From positions 1,798,001-1,862,000 of the forward strand of contig CP099423.1 of the NCBI GenBank assembly GCA_024114885.1: 64,000 nucleotides of DNA, given 5' to 3'. Numbering within the stretch: the first letter of the stretch is position 1; the number at the start of each line of letters is the position of its first letter. Shown here piece by piece: positions 39,643 to 50,033 of the stretch. The notes below the pieces were generated by a model. It ran no database searches. It was given only the letters and a program-made list of their open reading frames with translations, and was not told the origin of the DNA. The position numbers were made by a program, and so were the translations under genes. This DNA comes from Septoria linicola. Taxonomy: Eukaryota > Ascomycota > Dothideomycetes > Mycosphaerellales > Mycosphaerellaceae.

Positions 39643-42600
39643 ATGTCTGACGGTAAGCCGGGGAGCATTCAAGGAAATTACCACATTTTGGCTAACATTG
39701 TCCACGTAGCCGACTTCGACAAAGTGCGGCAGGCGCAAGTTGAGCGGAACGCAGGGAAGAAGGGCTTCAAGGACTCCAGCAGCCAGCGGACTAACACCAA
39801 CAAGGGCGTTTCCCTCACCGAAAACTTCGACAAGGACCTGTACGGCAACGAGTCGGGCGATAAATATGCCGGATACAATACCACCATCGATGTCAACGAT
39901 GACGAGGATATGGAGGATGCCGACGGCGACAGCGGAAGGCTGGTCGGCCAGTACACAGCGACAGCTGCTCAGATAGGTGAGTGGGCGCATGGCGAGACGG
40001 CCGAGGACGATATCCTGGAAAGCCGCGAAAAGCAGGCTCAGATTGCCAGCAGAGAGACGGACTATCAGAAAAGGCGGTTCCAGCGTGGGCTCGATGGCGA
40101 TGGGGAGAAGACGTACAAGGAGGTCATGGCTGAGCGAGAGCTGCAGCGGGAGGAGGATCGAGTACGCAAACTTATCGAGGAGCAGAACAAGGAGAAGATC
40201 GCCAATGGAGACGATGACGAGATGGACGGCGTGGAGCACCAGGCCACGCTGAAAGACAAGACTCCCGAAGCAGAGGGCCAGACGAACGGTGAGACAGAAA
40301 AGCCGAAGCGAGCGAGAAAGCGACGGTGGGATACATCAGAGGGTCCTGCTGAGAAAAGCGCCGAGACGACTACCAACGGCACGAACGGACATGCTACGAA
40401 TGGCGAGGCAGCCAGGAAGTCGCGATGGGATGCAACACCTGCTCCAGATGCCGATGCTGCAACTGCGACGAAGCGGTCGAGGTGGGATCTCGTCTCGGCC
40501 GGTGGAGGTCCGCAGAGCAATGGCGCGCCGGACGCTACTCCAGCAGGACCAGCCATGGCATTTGGCGGTGACACGTCTGGCCGCAATGCACCACTTTCTG
40601 ACGAAGAGCTCGATGAGATGCTGCCCAAGGAGGGCTACAAGATTCTCACTCCACCACCAGGCTACGAGCCGCTCAGAGCACCTGCTCGGCGAGCAGCACC
40701 CTCCGCAACACCAGCTACCGGAGGCTTCATGAATCAAGAACCAGTCGACCCTCGCTCTATGGGCAAGCAGCTACCTTCCGATATTCCTGGTGTGGGCGAT
40801 CTGCAATTCTTCAAAGCAGAGGACATGGCTTACTTCGGCAAGCTCGTCGATGGCGCCGACGAAAACGATCTTAGTGTGGAAGAACTCAAGCAACGAAAGA
40901 TCATGCGGCTGCTTTTGAAAGTCAAGAATGGCACTCCACCCATGCGAAAGACTGCGCTGCGTCAGTTGACAGATAACGCAAGAAGCTTTGGTGCAGGGGC
41001 ACTTTTCGACCAGATCCTGCCCCTGCTCATGGAGAAGAGTTTGGAGGACCAAGAACGCCATTTGCTCGTCAAAGTCATCGATCGTGTTCTTTACAAGCTT
41101 GACGACCTGGTCAGACCATACGTACACAAGATCCTGGTCGTCATCGAACCTTTGCTCATTGATCAAGACTACTACGCGCGAGTAGAAGGACGTGAGATCA
41201 TTTCCAACCTTGCCAAAGCCGCTGGTCTAGCTACCATGATCAGCACTATGCGACCGGATATCGATCACGTAGACGAGTACGTGCGAAACACGACCGCTCG
41301 TGCATTCGCCGTCGTTGCGTCTGCGCTTGGTATACCCACTCTTCTGCCCTTCCTCAAAGCTGTATGCAAGAGCAAGAAGTCATGGCAAGCGAGACACACG
41401 GGTGTCAAGATTATTCAGCAGATTCCTATTCTGATGGGTTGTGCCGTGCTACCACATCTAAAAGGCCTCGTGGACTGTATTGGAGAGAACCTCAATGACG
41501 AGCAAGCAAAAGTCAGGACAGTGACCTCTCTGGCGCTCGCAGCACTTGCCGAGGCCTCAAACCCGTTCGGTATCGAAAGCTTCGACGACATCCTCAACCC
41601 TCTCTGGACTGGTGCACGCAAGCAGCGTGGTAAGGGTCTGGCGGGTTTCTTGAAGGCTGTCGGCTACATCATCCCGCTCATGGACGAAGAGTATGGCAAC
41701 TACTATACCTCGCAGATCATGGAAATTCTGCTTCGAGAGTTCCAGTCACCTGACGAGGAAATGAAGAAAGTCGTGCTCAAAGTCATCAGTCAGTGCGCTG
41801 GCGGAGCTGGTGTGACAGCCGCGTACTTGAAGGAGACCGTCCTCAACGACTTCTTTAAGAGCTTTTGGGTGAGAAGGATGGCTCTCGACAAGCGGAACTA
41901 CAAGCAAGTCGTCGAAACGACAGTCGATCTGGGCAACAAGGTCGGAGTCGGCGAGATCGTCGATCGCATCGTTGGCAACCTCAAGGACGAAAGTGAAGCT
42001 TACCGCAAGATGACTGTCGAGACAATCGAAAAGGTCATCTCCGCTATGGGCGCAGCTGACATCAACGAACGTCTCGAGGAACGTCTCGTTGATGGTATTC
42101 TGCACTCTTTCCAGGAACAGAGTGTAGAAGACGTTGTCCTCCTCAACGGCTTCGGTACTGTCGTAAACTCTCTCGGAACCCGATGCAAACCATACCTGCC
42201 ACAAATTGTCAGCACGATTCTCTGGAGGCTGAATAACAAGTCTGCGACGGTACGACAACAGGCCGCCGATCTCATCACGCGCATTGCTATTGTGCTCAAG
42301 CAATGCGACGAAGATGTCCTGCTTGGCAAGCTGGGATCTGTGCTGTATGAATATCTCGGTGAAGAGTATCCCGAAGTCCTGGGTAGCATCCTTGGCGCTA
42401 TGAGGAGCATCGTCACTGTGGTTGGTATCAGCAGCATGCAGCCACCTATCAAGGATCTGCTTCCACGACTAACACCGATCCTGCGGAACAGGCACGAAAA
42501 GGTGCAGGAGAACACAATTGACTTGGTTGGACGTATCGCCGACCGCGGGCCAGAATCGGTTAATGCCCGAGAATGGATGCGCATCTGCTTCGAGCTCCTC

Positions 42601-43317
42601 GACATGCTGAAGGCTCACAAGAAGGGTATTCGACGAGCTGCCAACAACACATTCGGTTTCATCGCCAAGGCCATCGGACCGCAGGATGTGCTCGCCACCT
42701 TGCTTAACAATCTGCGTGTGCAGGAACGTCAGTCTCGTGTCTGTACCGCTGTCGCCATCGGTATCGTGGCCGAGACTTGCGCACCATTCACCGTCCTGCC
42801 GGCGCTCATGAACGAGTATCGCGTCCCTGAGCTCAACGTTCAGAACGGTGTCCTGAAGTCTCTCTCTTTCCTCTTCGAATACATTGGAGAGATGGCCAAG
42901 GACTACGTCTACGCTGTAACACCGTTGCTTGAGGATGCCCTCATCGATCGAGACCAAGTTCATCGACAGACAGCTGCAAGTGTGGTCAAACACATCGCGC
43001 TCGGAGTTGTTGGTCTTGGATGCGAAGATGCAATGCTGCATCTCTTGAACTTGCTCTACCCCAACTTGTTCGAAACGAGTCCGCACGTCATCGATCGTGT
43101 CATTGAAGCTATCGACGCCATTCGGTTGGCAGTTGGAACTGGCGCAGTCATGAACTATGTTTGGGCAGGATTATTCCACCCCGCGAGAAAGGTGCGAGTG
43201 CCCTACTGGAGACTATACAATGATGCGTATGTGCAGAGTGCCGATGCCATGGTACCTTACTACCCAGCAATGGAGGAAGACAAGCTAGCACGTCATGAAT
43301 TGATGGTAATACTGTGA
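39643..43317 (+). CDS. HSH155: U2 snRNP splicing factor SF3B1 (Hsh155)
   Basis: Exon 1 has only ten coding bases (39643-39652). The intron is 39653-39709 (57 nt, GTAAGC...GCTAAC...GTAG; stop-free and in frame) and exon 2 is 39710-43317; the product is 1205 residues. The N-terminal part contains several Trp-bearing ULM-type motifs (KRRWDTSEG, RKSRWDATP, KRSRWDLVS), which in SF3B1 bind U2AF-like UHM domains. After the GYEPLRAPARR region, HEAT repeats run from about residue 380 to the end, with near-identical family blocks such as YVRNTTARAFAVVASALG, AVCKSKKSWQARHTGVKIIQQI and MNYVWAGLFHPARKVR. It clamps the branch-site/U2 snRNA duplex in the spliceosome. Confidence 0.96.
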   Translation: MSDGKPGSIQGNYHILANIVHVADFDKVRQAQVERNAGKKGFKDSSSQRTNTNKGVSLTENFDKDLYGNESGDKYAGYNTTIDVNDDEDMEDADGDSGRLVGQYTATAAQIGEWAHGETAEDDILESREKQAQIASRETDYQKRRFQRGLDGDGEKTYKEVMAERELQREEDRVRKLIEEQNKEKIANGDDDEMDGVEHQATLKDKTPEAEGQTNGETEKPKRARKRRWDTSEGPAEKSAETTTNGTNGHATNGEAARKSRWDATPAPDADAATATKRSRWDLVSAGGGPQSNGAPDATPAGPAMAFGGDTSGRNAPLSDEELDEMLPKEGYKILTPPPGYEPLRAPARRAAPSATPATGGFMNQEPVDPRSMGKQLPSDIPGVGDLQFFKAEDMAYFGKLVDGADENDLSVEELKQRKIMRLLLKVKNGTPPMRKTALRQLTDNARSFGAGALFDQILPLLMEKSLEDQERHLLVKVIDRVLYKLDDLVRPYVHKILVVIEPLLIDQDYYARVEGREIISNLAKAAGLATMISTMRPDIDHVDEYVRNTTARAFAVVASALGIPTLLPFLKAVCKSKKSWQARHTGVKIIQQIPILMGCAVLPHLKGLVDCIGENLNDEQAKVRTVTSLALAALAEASNPFGIESFDDILNPLWTGARKQRGKGLAGFLKAVGYIIPLMDEEYGNYYTSQIMEILLREFQSPDEEMKKVVLKVISQCAGGAGVTAAYLKETVLNDFFKSFWVRRMALDKRNYKQVVETTVDLGNKVGVGEIVDRIVGNLKDESEAYRKMTVETIEKVISAMGAADINERLEERLVDGILHSFQEQSVEDVVLLNGFGTVVNSLGTRCKPYLPQIVSTILWRLNNKSATVRQQAADLITRIAIVLKQCDEDVLLGKLGSVLYEYLGEEYPEVLGSILGAMRSIVTVVGISSMQPPIKDLLPRLTPILRNRHEKVQENTIDLVGRIADRGPESVNAREWMRICFELLDMLKAHKKGIRRAANNTFGFIAKAIGPQDVLATLLNNLRVQERQSRVCTAVAIGIVAETCAPFTVLPALMNEYRVPELNVQNGVLKSLSFLFEYIGEMAKDYVYAVTPLLEDALIDRDQVHRQTAASVVKHIALGVVGLGCEDAMLHLLNLLYPNLFETSPHVIDRVIEAIDAIRLAVGTGAVMNYVWAGLFHPARKVRVPYWRLYNDAYVQSADAMVPYYPAMEEDKLARHELMVIL

Positions 43318-43603
43318 GAAGCGATTGGGGACGACAACCACGGCGGCATCAGGATAGGCTCATATTTCAGCATCGTATGGCGTTCTGGGCGAGACCGGCA
43401 CAGCCGTGAGAACGAAGGGAGGGATTGTGCATGTGCGTATCCCCGCAGGCGGTCATAGCAGGCACATCGACTTCATTGTAGCTATTAGACGACAAACATC
43501 ACGAGAGAAAGATCAAGATGTGATTCGCGCCACATTTCTGTTTGCTACGTTGTCCTCAAAAGTAAGTATCACCTCTTGCCATGCCGTTGTCAACCGTTGA
43601 AAC

Positions 43604-44626
43604 ATGGCCGACGCAGCTAGCTGGCCGTGGCTCGAATGGGTTGCATCTTGGGATAATTCTCTAGTTCTCGATGATGTCTGCGATCAACTCCACATCTCAG
43701 CCCGTCATGACTTCCTTCTGCTGATGTGGCGGCACGCGCACGAAAAGCACACCCAAGCTCTCCTGCAATCAATGTCTCACTACGGCACGCTTCCAACGCA
43801 GTTCTTGCCCACGATCGATTCCTTCCTGCAGAAATACGGCTTCTGGCTCTGGCCAGATTCAAGTGCTGGCTACAGCAACAGGCATCACTTGCTATCGACA
43901 TCCCGATACGGCACTCGAGGCTACTATGACGTGCAGCTTGAGACCTGGACAGCTCATCAGCCATATATGTCTCTACATGGTTCGATGCGCAGCGTCTGGT
44001 ACGGTGCCGAGCACGGTCTGGCATTCTCCAAAATCGGAAAGATTCTTCAAGTATACTTTCTGGCCATGCTGAAACAGACTCCTGAGGAGCTGTCGAGACT
44101 TACTGCCACGCACGGCACTGCGAATCAGGCTCTGCAAGCGATCCTTCACCACAACCTGAACCGTACTTTCTCAAATGCTGAATCATTGCAGGCCGCAACC
44201 CGATCAAACCAGTTTCCGACAATTCAAGAAGGTTCACGACCATTCCTACACCAGCAGGGGTATTTCATGGGCCAGGCACTTGCACTTCAGCAATCTTACT
44301 TCAGTCCAGCTTTCGTGACGAACCCGTGGTCTCAGTCTCACGGACAGGATCAACGAGCTGTGCATCAGCAGCGGCACGCTAGTGCATCGAACAAACCTCA
44401 TTCCCAGGGTGGGTACGCTGCATATGGTACACATGGTCATCAGCAGGGCAACCACCAAGTTCAGTATCAAGGTCAGTATCGAGCTGCACAAGTGCCATTG
44501 CTACAGCCGCCTCCTAGTGCACAGACGTTCAGAAGGCGCGCGAAGAAAGAGAGAGCTGCGACAAGACACGAGCTTGCGCTTCGCGAGATGCCAGGTGGTG
44601 GGAACGAGGGGCCGAGGGGAAAATGA
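43604..44626 (+). CDS. Hypothetical protein, Gln/His-rich C-terminus
   Basis: 340 residues from ATG 43604 (GAAACATGG). The N-terminal ~190 residues appear folded and helical (WPWLEWVASWDNSLVLDDVC, HDFLLLMWRHAHEKHTQALL, KIGKILQVYFLAMLKQTPEEL). The C-terminal part is Gln/His/Tyr/Gly-rich (HGHQQGNHQVQYQGQYRAAQ), ending in a basic patch FRRRAKKERAATRHELALRE. No family recognised. The composition would fit a nucleic-acid-binding or condensate-forming protein, but this is only composition. Confidence 0.6.
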   Translation: MADAASWPWLEWVASWDNSLVLDDVCDQLHISARHDFLLLMWRHAHEKHTQALLQSMSHYGTLPTQFLPTIDSFLQKYGFWLWPDSSAGYSNRHHLLSTSRYGTRGYYDVQLETWTAHQPYMSLHGSMRSVWYGAEHGLAFSKIGKILQVYFLAMLKQTPEELSRLTATHGTANQALQAILHHNLNRTFSNAESLQAATRSNQFPTIQEGSRPFLHQQGYFMGQALALQQSYFSPAFVTNPWSQSHGQDQRAVHQQRHASASNKPHSQGGYAAYGTHGHQQGNHQVQYQGQYRAAQVPLLQPPPSAQTFRRRAKKERAATRHELALREMPGGGNEGPRGK

Positions 44627-44716
44627 GAGTAGTGTGAGAAGTGAGGATAGAGGCTACGAAATCAAGTGCTGAACCGGTTCATGCTGTACAAATTCACAGT
44701 GATGGATGTCACTCAA

Positions 44717-45327
44717 CTACTGCACACCCTTGGAGATCATCTCGTCGTCTTCTGGAGCGCCTTTGTTCAACAGCTTCTTCTCTGGGCCAGCCCACTTGAT
44801 CTCATATGTGTCCACGCCCTGGTGGATACCCTGCCATTCGTGCTTGTGCAGACCGAAGCCTTCTGCTTCGGGTTGAGGAATGCGTGGATAGATACCCATC
44901 TTGAGGACGACCTTGCCTGGGTAGGCTTCAGTTTCAGACTTGATTGGACTAGCGAGCGTAGTGTTAGTGTTCTGTATAGGACGATCTGTAAGCGAGCTAC
45001 TTCTTGAACGCACTTTCCATCCGTGCTGCAGAACGTCCTGTAGACGGGATTCCCGCTCAGCGTTTCGCGATCCTCGTATGTCTTTAGTGTGCCATCCTTG
45101 TCTTCAACGGAGACCTTCTCTTGCTCGATGAGCAGGTTGCTCGCGACATATGATCCGGCTACTTTTCGGCAGTTCGCACAATGGCAGAGGTGCCCTCGCT
45201 TCTTCGAGAAGAGCTCGTTATCGTTGATCGTGACAGTCACGCTGCCACATAGACATGTCCCTACTAGCTTCTCTGAGAACTTGGACACATCGTGTGAGTT
45301 AGGGTCGCCGGTTGGTTCGTTAGGCAT
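44717..45327 (-). CDS. GFA (CENP-V/GFA) family zinc protein
   Basis: Two exons: 45327-45014 and 44948-44717, with a 65-nt intron (GTGCGT...GCTAG); 181 residues. The zinc ligands of the GFA fold are present: GTCLCGSVT, HLCHCANCRKVAGS and YRTFCSTDGNPI. The last motif normally has CxxC with a second Cys; here it reads CSTDGN, so one ligand position is changed. The family includes glutathione-dependent formaldehyde-activating enzyme-like proteins; most fungal members have unknown substrate. The splice restores the FCSTxGNPI motif exactly, supporting the intron. Confidence 0.85.
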
Positions 45328-45863
45328 GGAGGAGGCTGTTTGTCAGTTCTAAGTTTGAGAAGAGCGGAAGATAATGGCTGCAAACAGGAAGTAAGGGATT
45401 ACAGGAATATGAGAGCTGGCAAAACGAAGCAAAGAGAGTACCATTACTCGAGGCATGATAGCCTTGACGTAGGCGCAGCTCTAGGCCATGACTCCGCAGA
45501 CAGTTGTGTACGGTCTTCTGATACTCGTCCTTACTAATTTTTGATGGTCAGAAGTGGTGCTGCGGATGCTGTAGTGATGTAGAATACTGCTACAGCTGAA
45601 GCATCAGTCACAATGGACCCAAGTCCGCGTCTTATACATGTTCGAGCAATAGCAGAGACCATATTGGACCCTTTAGGATCGGCGGCATGCTGTCATTGTG
45701 CTGCGGCTCGAAGGATGCGGTGGAGAAGTGTGGAGCTCGAGCATCACGTGCAAAGCTCACGAACGCGTCAGCTTCGCGTCCTCGTGCGACGCGACTTGCA
45801 ATTGCCATCGCCACTTCTCGCGGTCTGGACAACATCAACATTATATCACCGACGAGATGCGAC
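45328..45863. other. Divergent promoter region
   Basis: About 535 bases between the GFA-family gene (-) and MPH1 (+). The MPH1 reading frame stays open upstream to 45687, but the family N-terminus starts at 45864. Confidence 0.5.
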
Positions 45864-48800
45864 ATGCCGCACAGTGACGATTTCGGACTCGATGACGATG
45901 ATTCAGCATTTCTTATAGCAGCCACTCAGGCAGAAACGTCGCAGAATGATGGCTTCGAGCCATCACCACGACCTTCCAAAAGGCGCCGTGTCAGCCGAAA
46001 AGTACCGTCGAATCTCGATGGAGCCGGCGACGAGGAGCTAGAGTGGTCCGAAGCGGACGATGAAGCTCACAGCCCTCCAAACGCTTCCACTGTGTTCCGG
46101 AGTACAGCCAATGGACCAACACAAGCCACGGATCTAGGCAGCGACGACATTGAAGATAATCCATACCTGCCTGGCGAGCTGGAAGGTACACTTCAAGAAG
46201 TGAACAAGGCCTGTCGCTTCAAGATCCATGTGCCAGACCAAGGTGGCAAATTCCCAGATCTGATCGTTACTCAGACGCAACATGACCTCGATCAGAGACC
46301 TGAAGCCTTTAGGGGTGCGGTATGGAAGAAGCCAAAGCCGCCAGTGCCTCTGGCATTTCCAGCGAAGCGGAGCGATATGCCTGATGCAGCTGCTGGAGTG
46401 AGAGCGATTGCAAATGCTCAGGCTCGCAACAACATTGGTAACTACTTCCAGTCTGCACTCACCAAACCTTCTGTGGTCCTGGTAGAGGATGATGCTGCAA
46501 TGGCGGCTCGACTGCAGGCGGAGGAAGATGCTCAAGCCAGACGAAGATATGCAAAGGAGCACGTTGGTACAGGGACGCAGGCCATGTTTGATGCAACGCA
46601 AGAACTCGCAGATCTACCCGAGGATGCATTCTCTTCTTCCTCGCCTGAAAAGTCGCCATGTAGGGCTACTGTGATTGAGATCTCTTCACAGCCTACGCAA
46701 TCGCAGGCACCTCGTCCTGGTGGCCTTCGTGGGCCCCAGACTGGCCTGAAACAGCTGACGATCTTTGGTCAGCCCGCCACGCAAGATCTTACTGCATCAC
46801 AAGCTGCTCAGAAACGGCATGCCTGGCCCATGGCGAACCGGGACGAAAAGCCGACACATCACAAGCTCGATGAAAAGGCAATGACAACCTGGGTGTATCC
46901 TACAAATCTCGGTAGTATACGAGATTACCAATTCAATATCGTGTCTCGAAGTCTATTCCACAACACTCTGGTCGCTTTGCCCACAGGTCTCGGAAAGACT
47001 TTCATTGCTGCAACCGTCATGCTGAACTACTATCGCTGGGCAACGAATGCGCAGATAGTTTTCATGGCACCCACCAAGCCGTTGATCGCGCAGCAGATGG
47101 AAGCCTGCTATGGCATTGTGGGGATTCCAAAGCGCGATACTGTGCTCATGACTGGCGAGACGACACCTGCAGCTCGAGCTGACCAGTGGCTGGAGAAGAG
47201 AGTGTTTTTCATGACGCCGCAGACAGTGATCAACGATCTCAAGACTGGCATATGTGATCCCAAGAAGTTCGTGCTTCTCGTTGTCGACGAGGCGCATAAA
47301 GCAACAGGTGGTTATGCGTACACCGAAGTTGTACAGTTTCTCCGACGCTTCAACAGTAGCTTTCGTGTCCTGGCTTTGACTGCCACCCCTGGCTCAACGA
47401 CCGAAGCTGTCCAGGCTGTTATTGACAATCTTGGCATCGCTCGAGTTGAGCTACGCACCGAGAGCTCGCTCGACATTAGGCAATATACGCACGAGAAGCA
47501 CACAGACACTCAGGTCTTCGACTTAAGTGCAGAGCAGGAGTTGATCATGGGGCTATTTGCAAAGACATTGCGACCGCTTCTGGACAAGCTACGAGGGCAG
47601 AATGCCTACTGGTCCAATGATCCGCTCGCCCTGACAGCATATGGCCTCACGCAAGCTCGTCATAAGTGGGCGCAATCTGATGCTGGTCGCAAAGCACCAA
47701 TGCCAATCAAAGGCATGATGAACGCGGCGTTCAATGTACTATCAAGCCTCGCTCACAGCATTGGGCTGCTCAAGCATCATGGCATCGGGCCGTTCTACTC
47801 GTGTGTGCTAAACTTCCAGCGTGAAGTAGAAAGTGGAGTGCAGAAGGGCAAGACTGCTGCGAATATTGCACAGGATGAGAACTTCGTGAAAATGATGGGC
47901 ATGATTCGGACGTGGACTAACAATCCAGAATTCATTGGCCATCCTAAGCTGGAGTATCTAAGGGAGATCGTGCTGAACCACTTCCTCGACGCTGGAGAAG
48001 GACGACAGGGCAGTGATGTACCGCCTAGCGCAACTCGAATCATGGTTTTTGCGAGTTACAGAGACAGCACTGAAGAGATTTGTCGGGTCTTGAAGCGTGA
48101 CGAGCCCATGATCCGACCTCACGTGTTTGTTGGTCAAGCTGCTTCGAAGGGGCAGGAGGGCATGAATCAGAAGCAGCAAAATCAGATCATCCAGGACTTC
48201 AAGGCTGGCAAGTACAACACTTTGATTGCCACGTCTATTGGCGAGGAAGGCCTCGACATCGGTACTGTGGATCTGATTGTCTGCTATGACGCTTCTTCAT
48301 CACCAATCCGAATGCTTCAAAGAATTGGCCGTACAGGAAGAAAGCGTACCGGAAAAGTTGAATTACTTCTGACGAAGGGCAAGGAAGAGAAGGATTACGA
48401 AAAAGCTCAAGACAACTATGCTTACATTCAGAGGACTATTGCCGATGCCTCGAAGTATGCTTATCGCGATGACCAGAGCCCGCGTATCCTACCACGCGAG
48501 TTCAAGCCAGTGCCCGAAAAACGACCTGTTGAGATTCCCGTAGAGAATAGCCAGCCTGTGGACCTCAACGAGAAGAGTCGAAAGGGCAAAGGAAAAACGA
48601 AACGGCCACCAAAGAAATTCCATATGCCGGACAATGTTCGAACTGGCTTCGTGAAGGCTTCGAAGTTGGACTCCGACAGCGAAGGTGAGGGCAATGACGC
48701 CGTAGCTGTCACCAAGCAGAAGACAGCTGCAAGCAAAAAGAAACAGACGCCCGCTGTCTTCAGAAAGGTCTCAATACCGGTCATGGCTTCGCCTGAGCCC

Positions 48801-49865
48801 GAAGTGGCTGCCCTACCGCCACTTGAGGACATCTTGTTGTCCCGCGAACAGCAGCAAGAGCTGGAAGAGAAGTATGCACGCACAGCAGACCCGAATACCG
48901 ACGGTCTGGTCAGAGCCCCCGACTTTGAGCGCTTTCCAGATCGACTGCGAGAACTCGGACCAACTAAACACATCAGTCATAGTCGTGCTGCACTCGTGGC
49001 TAGAAGGGCAATGAGGGCAGTGCGCGCAGTGGACTTGGAGAAGTGTCATCAGCTTGACGACATGTTGCACATGAGCGATCTAGACGATGCTGGACCGGCA
49101 ACCTACAGACTTGTCAGTCCCCTGACCAAACCTACGACTAAGCGACCCGCAGCTCCGCGTCCAATCGTTCTTGTGGAAACAGCTCCAGAAGCTCGCTCGA
49201 GGCAGCCAAAGGTTAAGAATTCTGTATCTATTTCTTCTGGTAGCGAAACCGAAGGGCGATCGAGACCACCTCCCGCGAAGAAGTCGAGAGCCAAGCTGCG
49301 GCGAATCAAGGTTGGCGGTGTGCCAGACCCAGTACAATCTGACAAGGAATCCGAGTTGCCTCTACCGACTCGAGCTCAAGTAGTGCCAAAGCCCCGTGGT
49401 AGGCCTCGCAAGAAACAGGCCATACAACGCGCTCCTTCCTACGGAGATGCTGCAGCAGAAGGCGAAGAGTCCAGTCCCGCGCGAACGCCCGCAGCTCTCC
49501 GGATCGCCACACAGATCATGAACGGCGAAGATCTCGGGTCGCGAGACACCAGTGGCGAGGAGGGCGAGGAAGAGCAGCCAGATAGCGATGATCAGGCGTT
49601 CTTGGCACGCAGTGATGAGATCGAGTTTGCGAGCTCTTCTCAGCCCCTCACGCCGGCCGCGAAACAGGGTGGTAGACTGAAGAAGAAGGCTAAGAAGATG
49701 GTCAGTCAGTTGAGTGATGTCGACGAAGGATCCGAGAGTGACAGGGATATGGAATTCGGGCTGGAGGAGATTGAGGAAGACGAAGATGTTATGGAAATTG
49801 ATGCTGAGCCTGTCACGAAGGGCAGGAAGAGGAGAGTGGTGGCTGAGAGTGATGATGACGAGTGA
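45864..49865 (+). CDS. MPH1: FANCM-type DNA helicase Mph1
   Basis: Single exon, 1333 residues from ATG 45864 (MPHSDDFGLDDDDSAFL, the usual Mph1 acidic start; the frame is open further upstream but unlike the family). SF2 helicase motifs are all visible: LPTGLGKTFIA (I), APTKPLIAQQ (Ia), VVDEAHKATG (II, DEAH), LTATPGS (III), IATSIGEEGLDIG (V) and QRIGRTGRKRTG (VI). The C-terminal ~400 residues are acidic/basic and disordered, with several Ser-Asp-Glu clusters (SDVDEGSESD, VVAESDDDE). Mph1 is a 3'-5' helicase that unwinds D-loops and remodels stalled forks to favour error-free bypass. Confidence 0.95.
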   Translation: MPHSDDFGLDDDDSAFLIAATQAETSQNDGFEPSPRPSKRRRVSRKVPSNLDGAGDEELEWSEADDEAHSPPNASTVFRSTANGPTQATDLGSDDIEDNPYLPGELEGTLQEVNKACRFKIHVPDQGGKFPDLIVTQTQHDLDQRPEAFRGAVWKKPKPPVPLAFPAKRSDMPDAAAGVRAIANAQARNNIGNYFQSALTKPSVVLVEDDAAMAARLQAEEDAQARRRYAKEHVGTGTQAMFDATQELADLPEDAFSSSSPEKSPCRATVIEISSQPTQSQAPRPGGLRGPQTGLKQLTIFGQPATQDLTASQAAQKRHAWPMANRDEKPTHHKLDEKAMTTWVYPTNLGSIRDYQFNIVSRSLFHNTLVALPTGLGKTFIAATVMLNYYRWATNAQIVFMAPTKPLIAQQMEACYGIVGIPKRDTVLMTGETTPAARADQWLEKRVFFMTPQTVINDLKTGICDPKKFVLLVVDEAHKATGGYAYTEVVQFLRRFNSSFRVLALTATPGSTTEAVQAVIDNLGIARVELRTESSLDIRQYTHEKHTDTQVFDLSAEQELIMGLFAKTLRPLLDKLRGQNAYWSNDPLALTAYGLTQARHKWAQSDAGRKAPMPIKGMMNAAFNVLSSLAHSIGLLKHHGIGPFYSCVLNFQREVESGVQKGKTAANIAQDENFVKMMGMIRTWTNNPEFIGHPKLEYLREIVLNHFLDAGEGRQGSDVPPSATRIMVFASYRDSTEEICRVLKRDEPMIRPHVFVGQAASKGQEGMNQKQQNQIIQDFKAGKYNTLIATSIGEEGLDIGTVDLIVCYDASSSPIRMLQRIGRTGRKRTGKVELLLTKGKEEKDYEKAQDNYAYIQRTIADASKYAYRDDQSPRILPREFKPVPEKRPVEIPVENSQPVDLNEKSRKGKGKTKRPPKKFHMPDNVRTGFVKASKLDSDSEGEGNDAVAVTKQKTAASKKKQTPAVFRKVSIPVMASPEPEVAALPPLEDILLSREQQQELEEKYARTADPNTDGLVRAPDFERFPDRLRELGPTKHISHSRAALVARRAMRAVRAVDLEKCHQLDDMLHMSDLDDAGPATYRLVSPLTKPTTKRPAAPRPIVLVETAPEARSRQPKVKNSVSISSGSETEGRSRPPPAKKSRAKLRRIKVGGVPDPVQSDKESELPLPTRAQVVPKPRGRPRKKQAIQRAPSYGDAAAEGEESSPARTPAALRIATQIMNGEDLGSRDTSGEEGEEEQPDSDDQAFLARSDEIEFASSSQPLTPAAKQGGRLKKKAKKMVSQLSDVDEGSESDRDMEFGLEEIEEDEDVMEIDAEPVTKGRKRRVVAESDDDE

Positions 49866-50033
49866 TGAGTTCATGCCAACTTGCTTTGTTACGCATATGT
49901 CTCCATTCTGCAGCAATGGCACTCTCAGGTCGCCATGTCGCATCATGTTCCCATCTCACTCCGTGGTCAAAGAACCACAGCGTTTCTGTGAAGCGCACGC
50001 AGATCGCATACACCTTTCTCGTGCTGAGTGACA

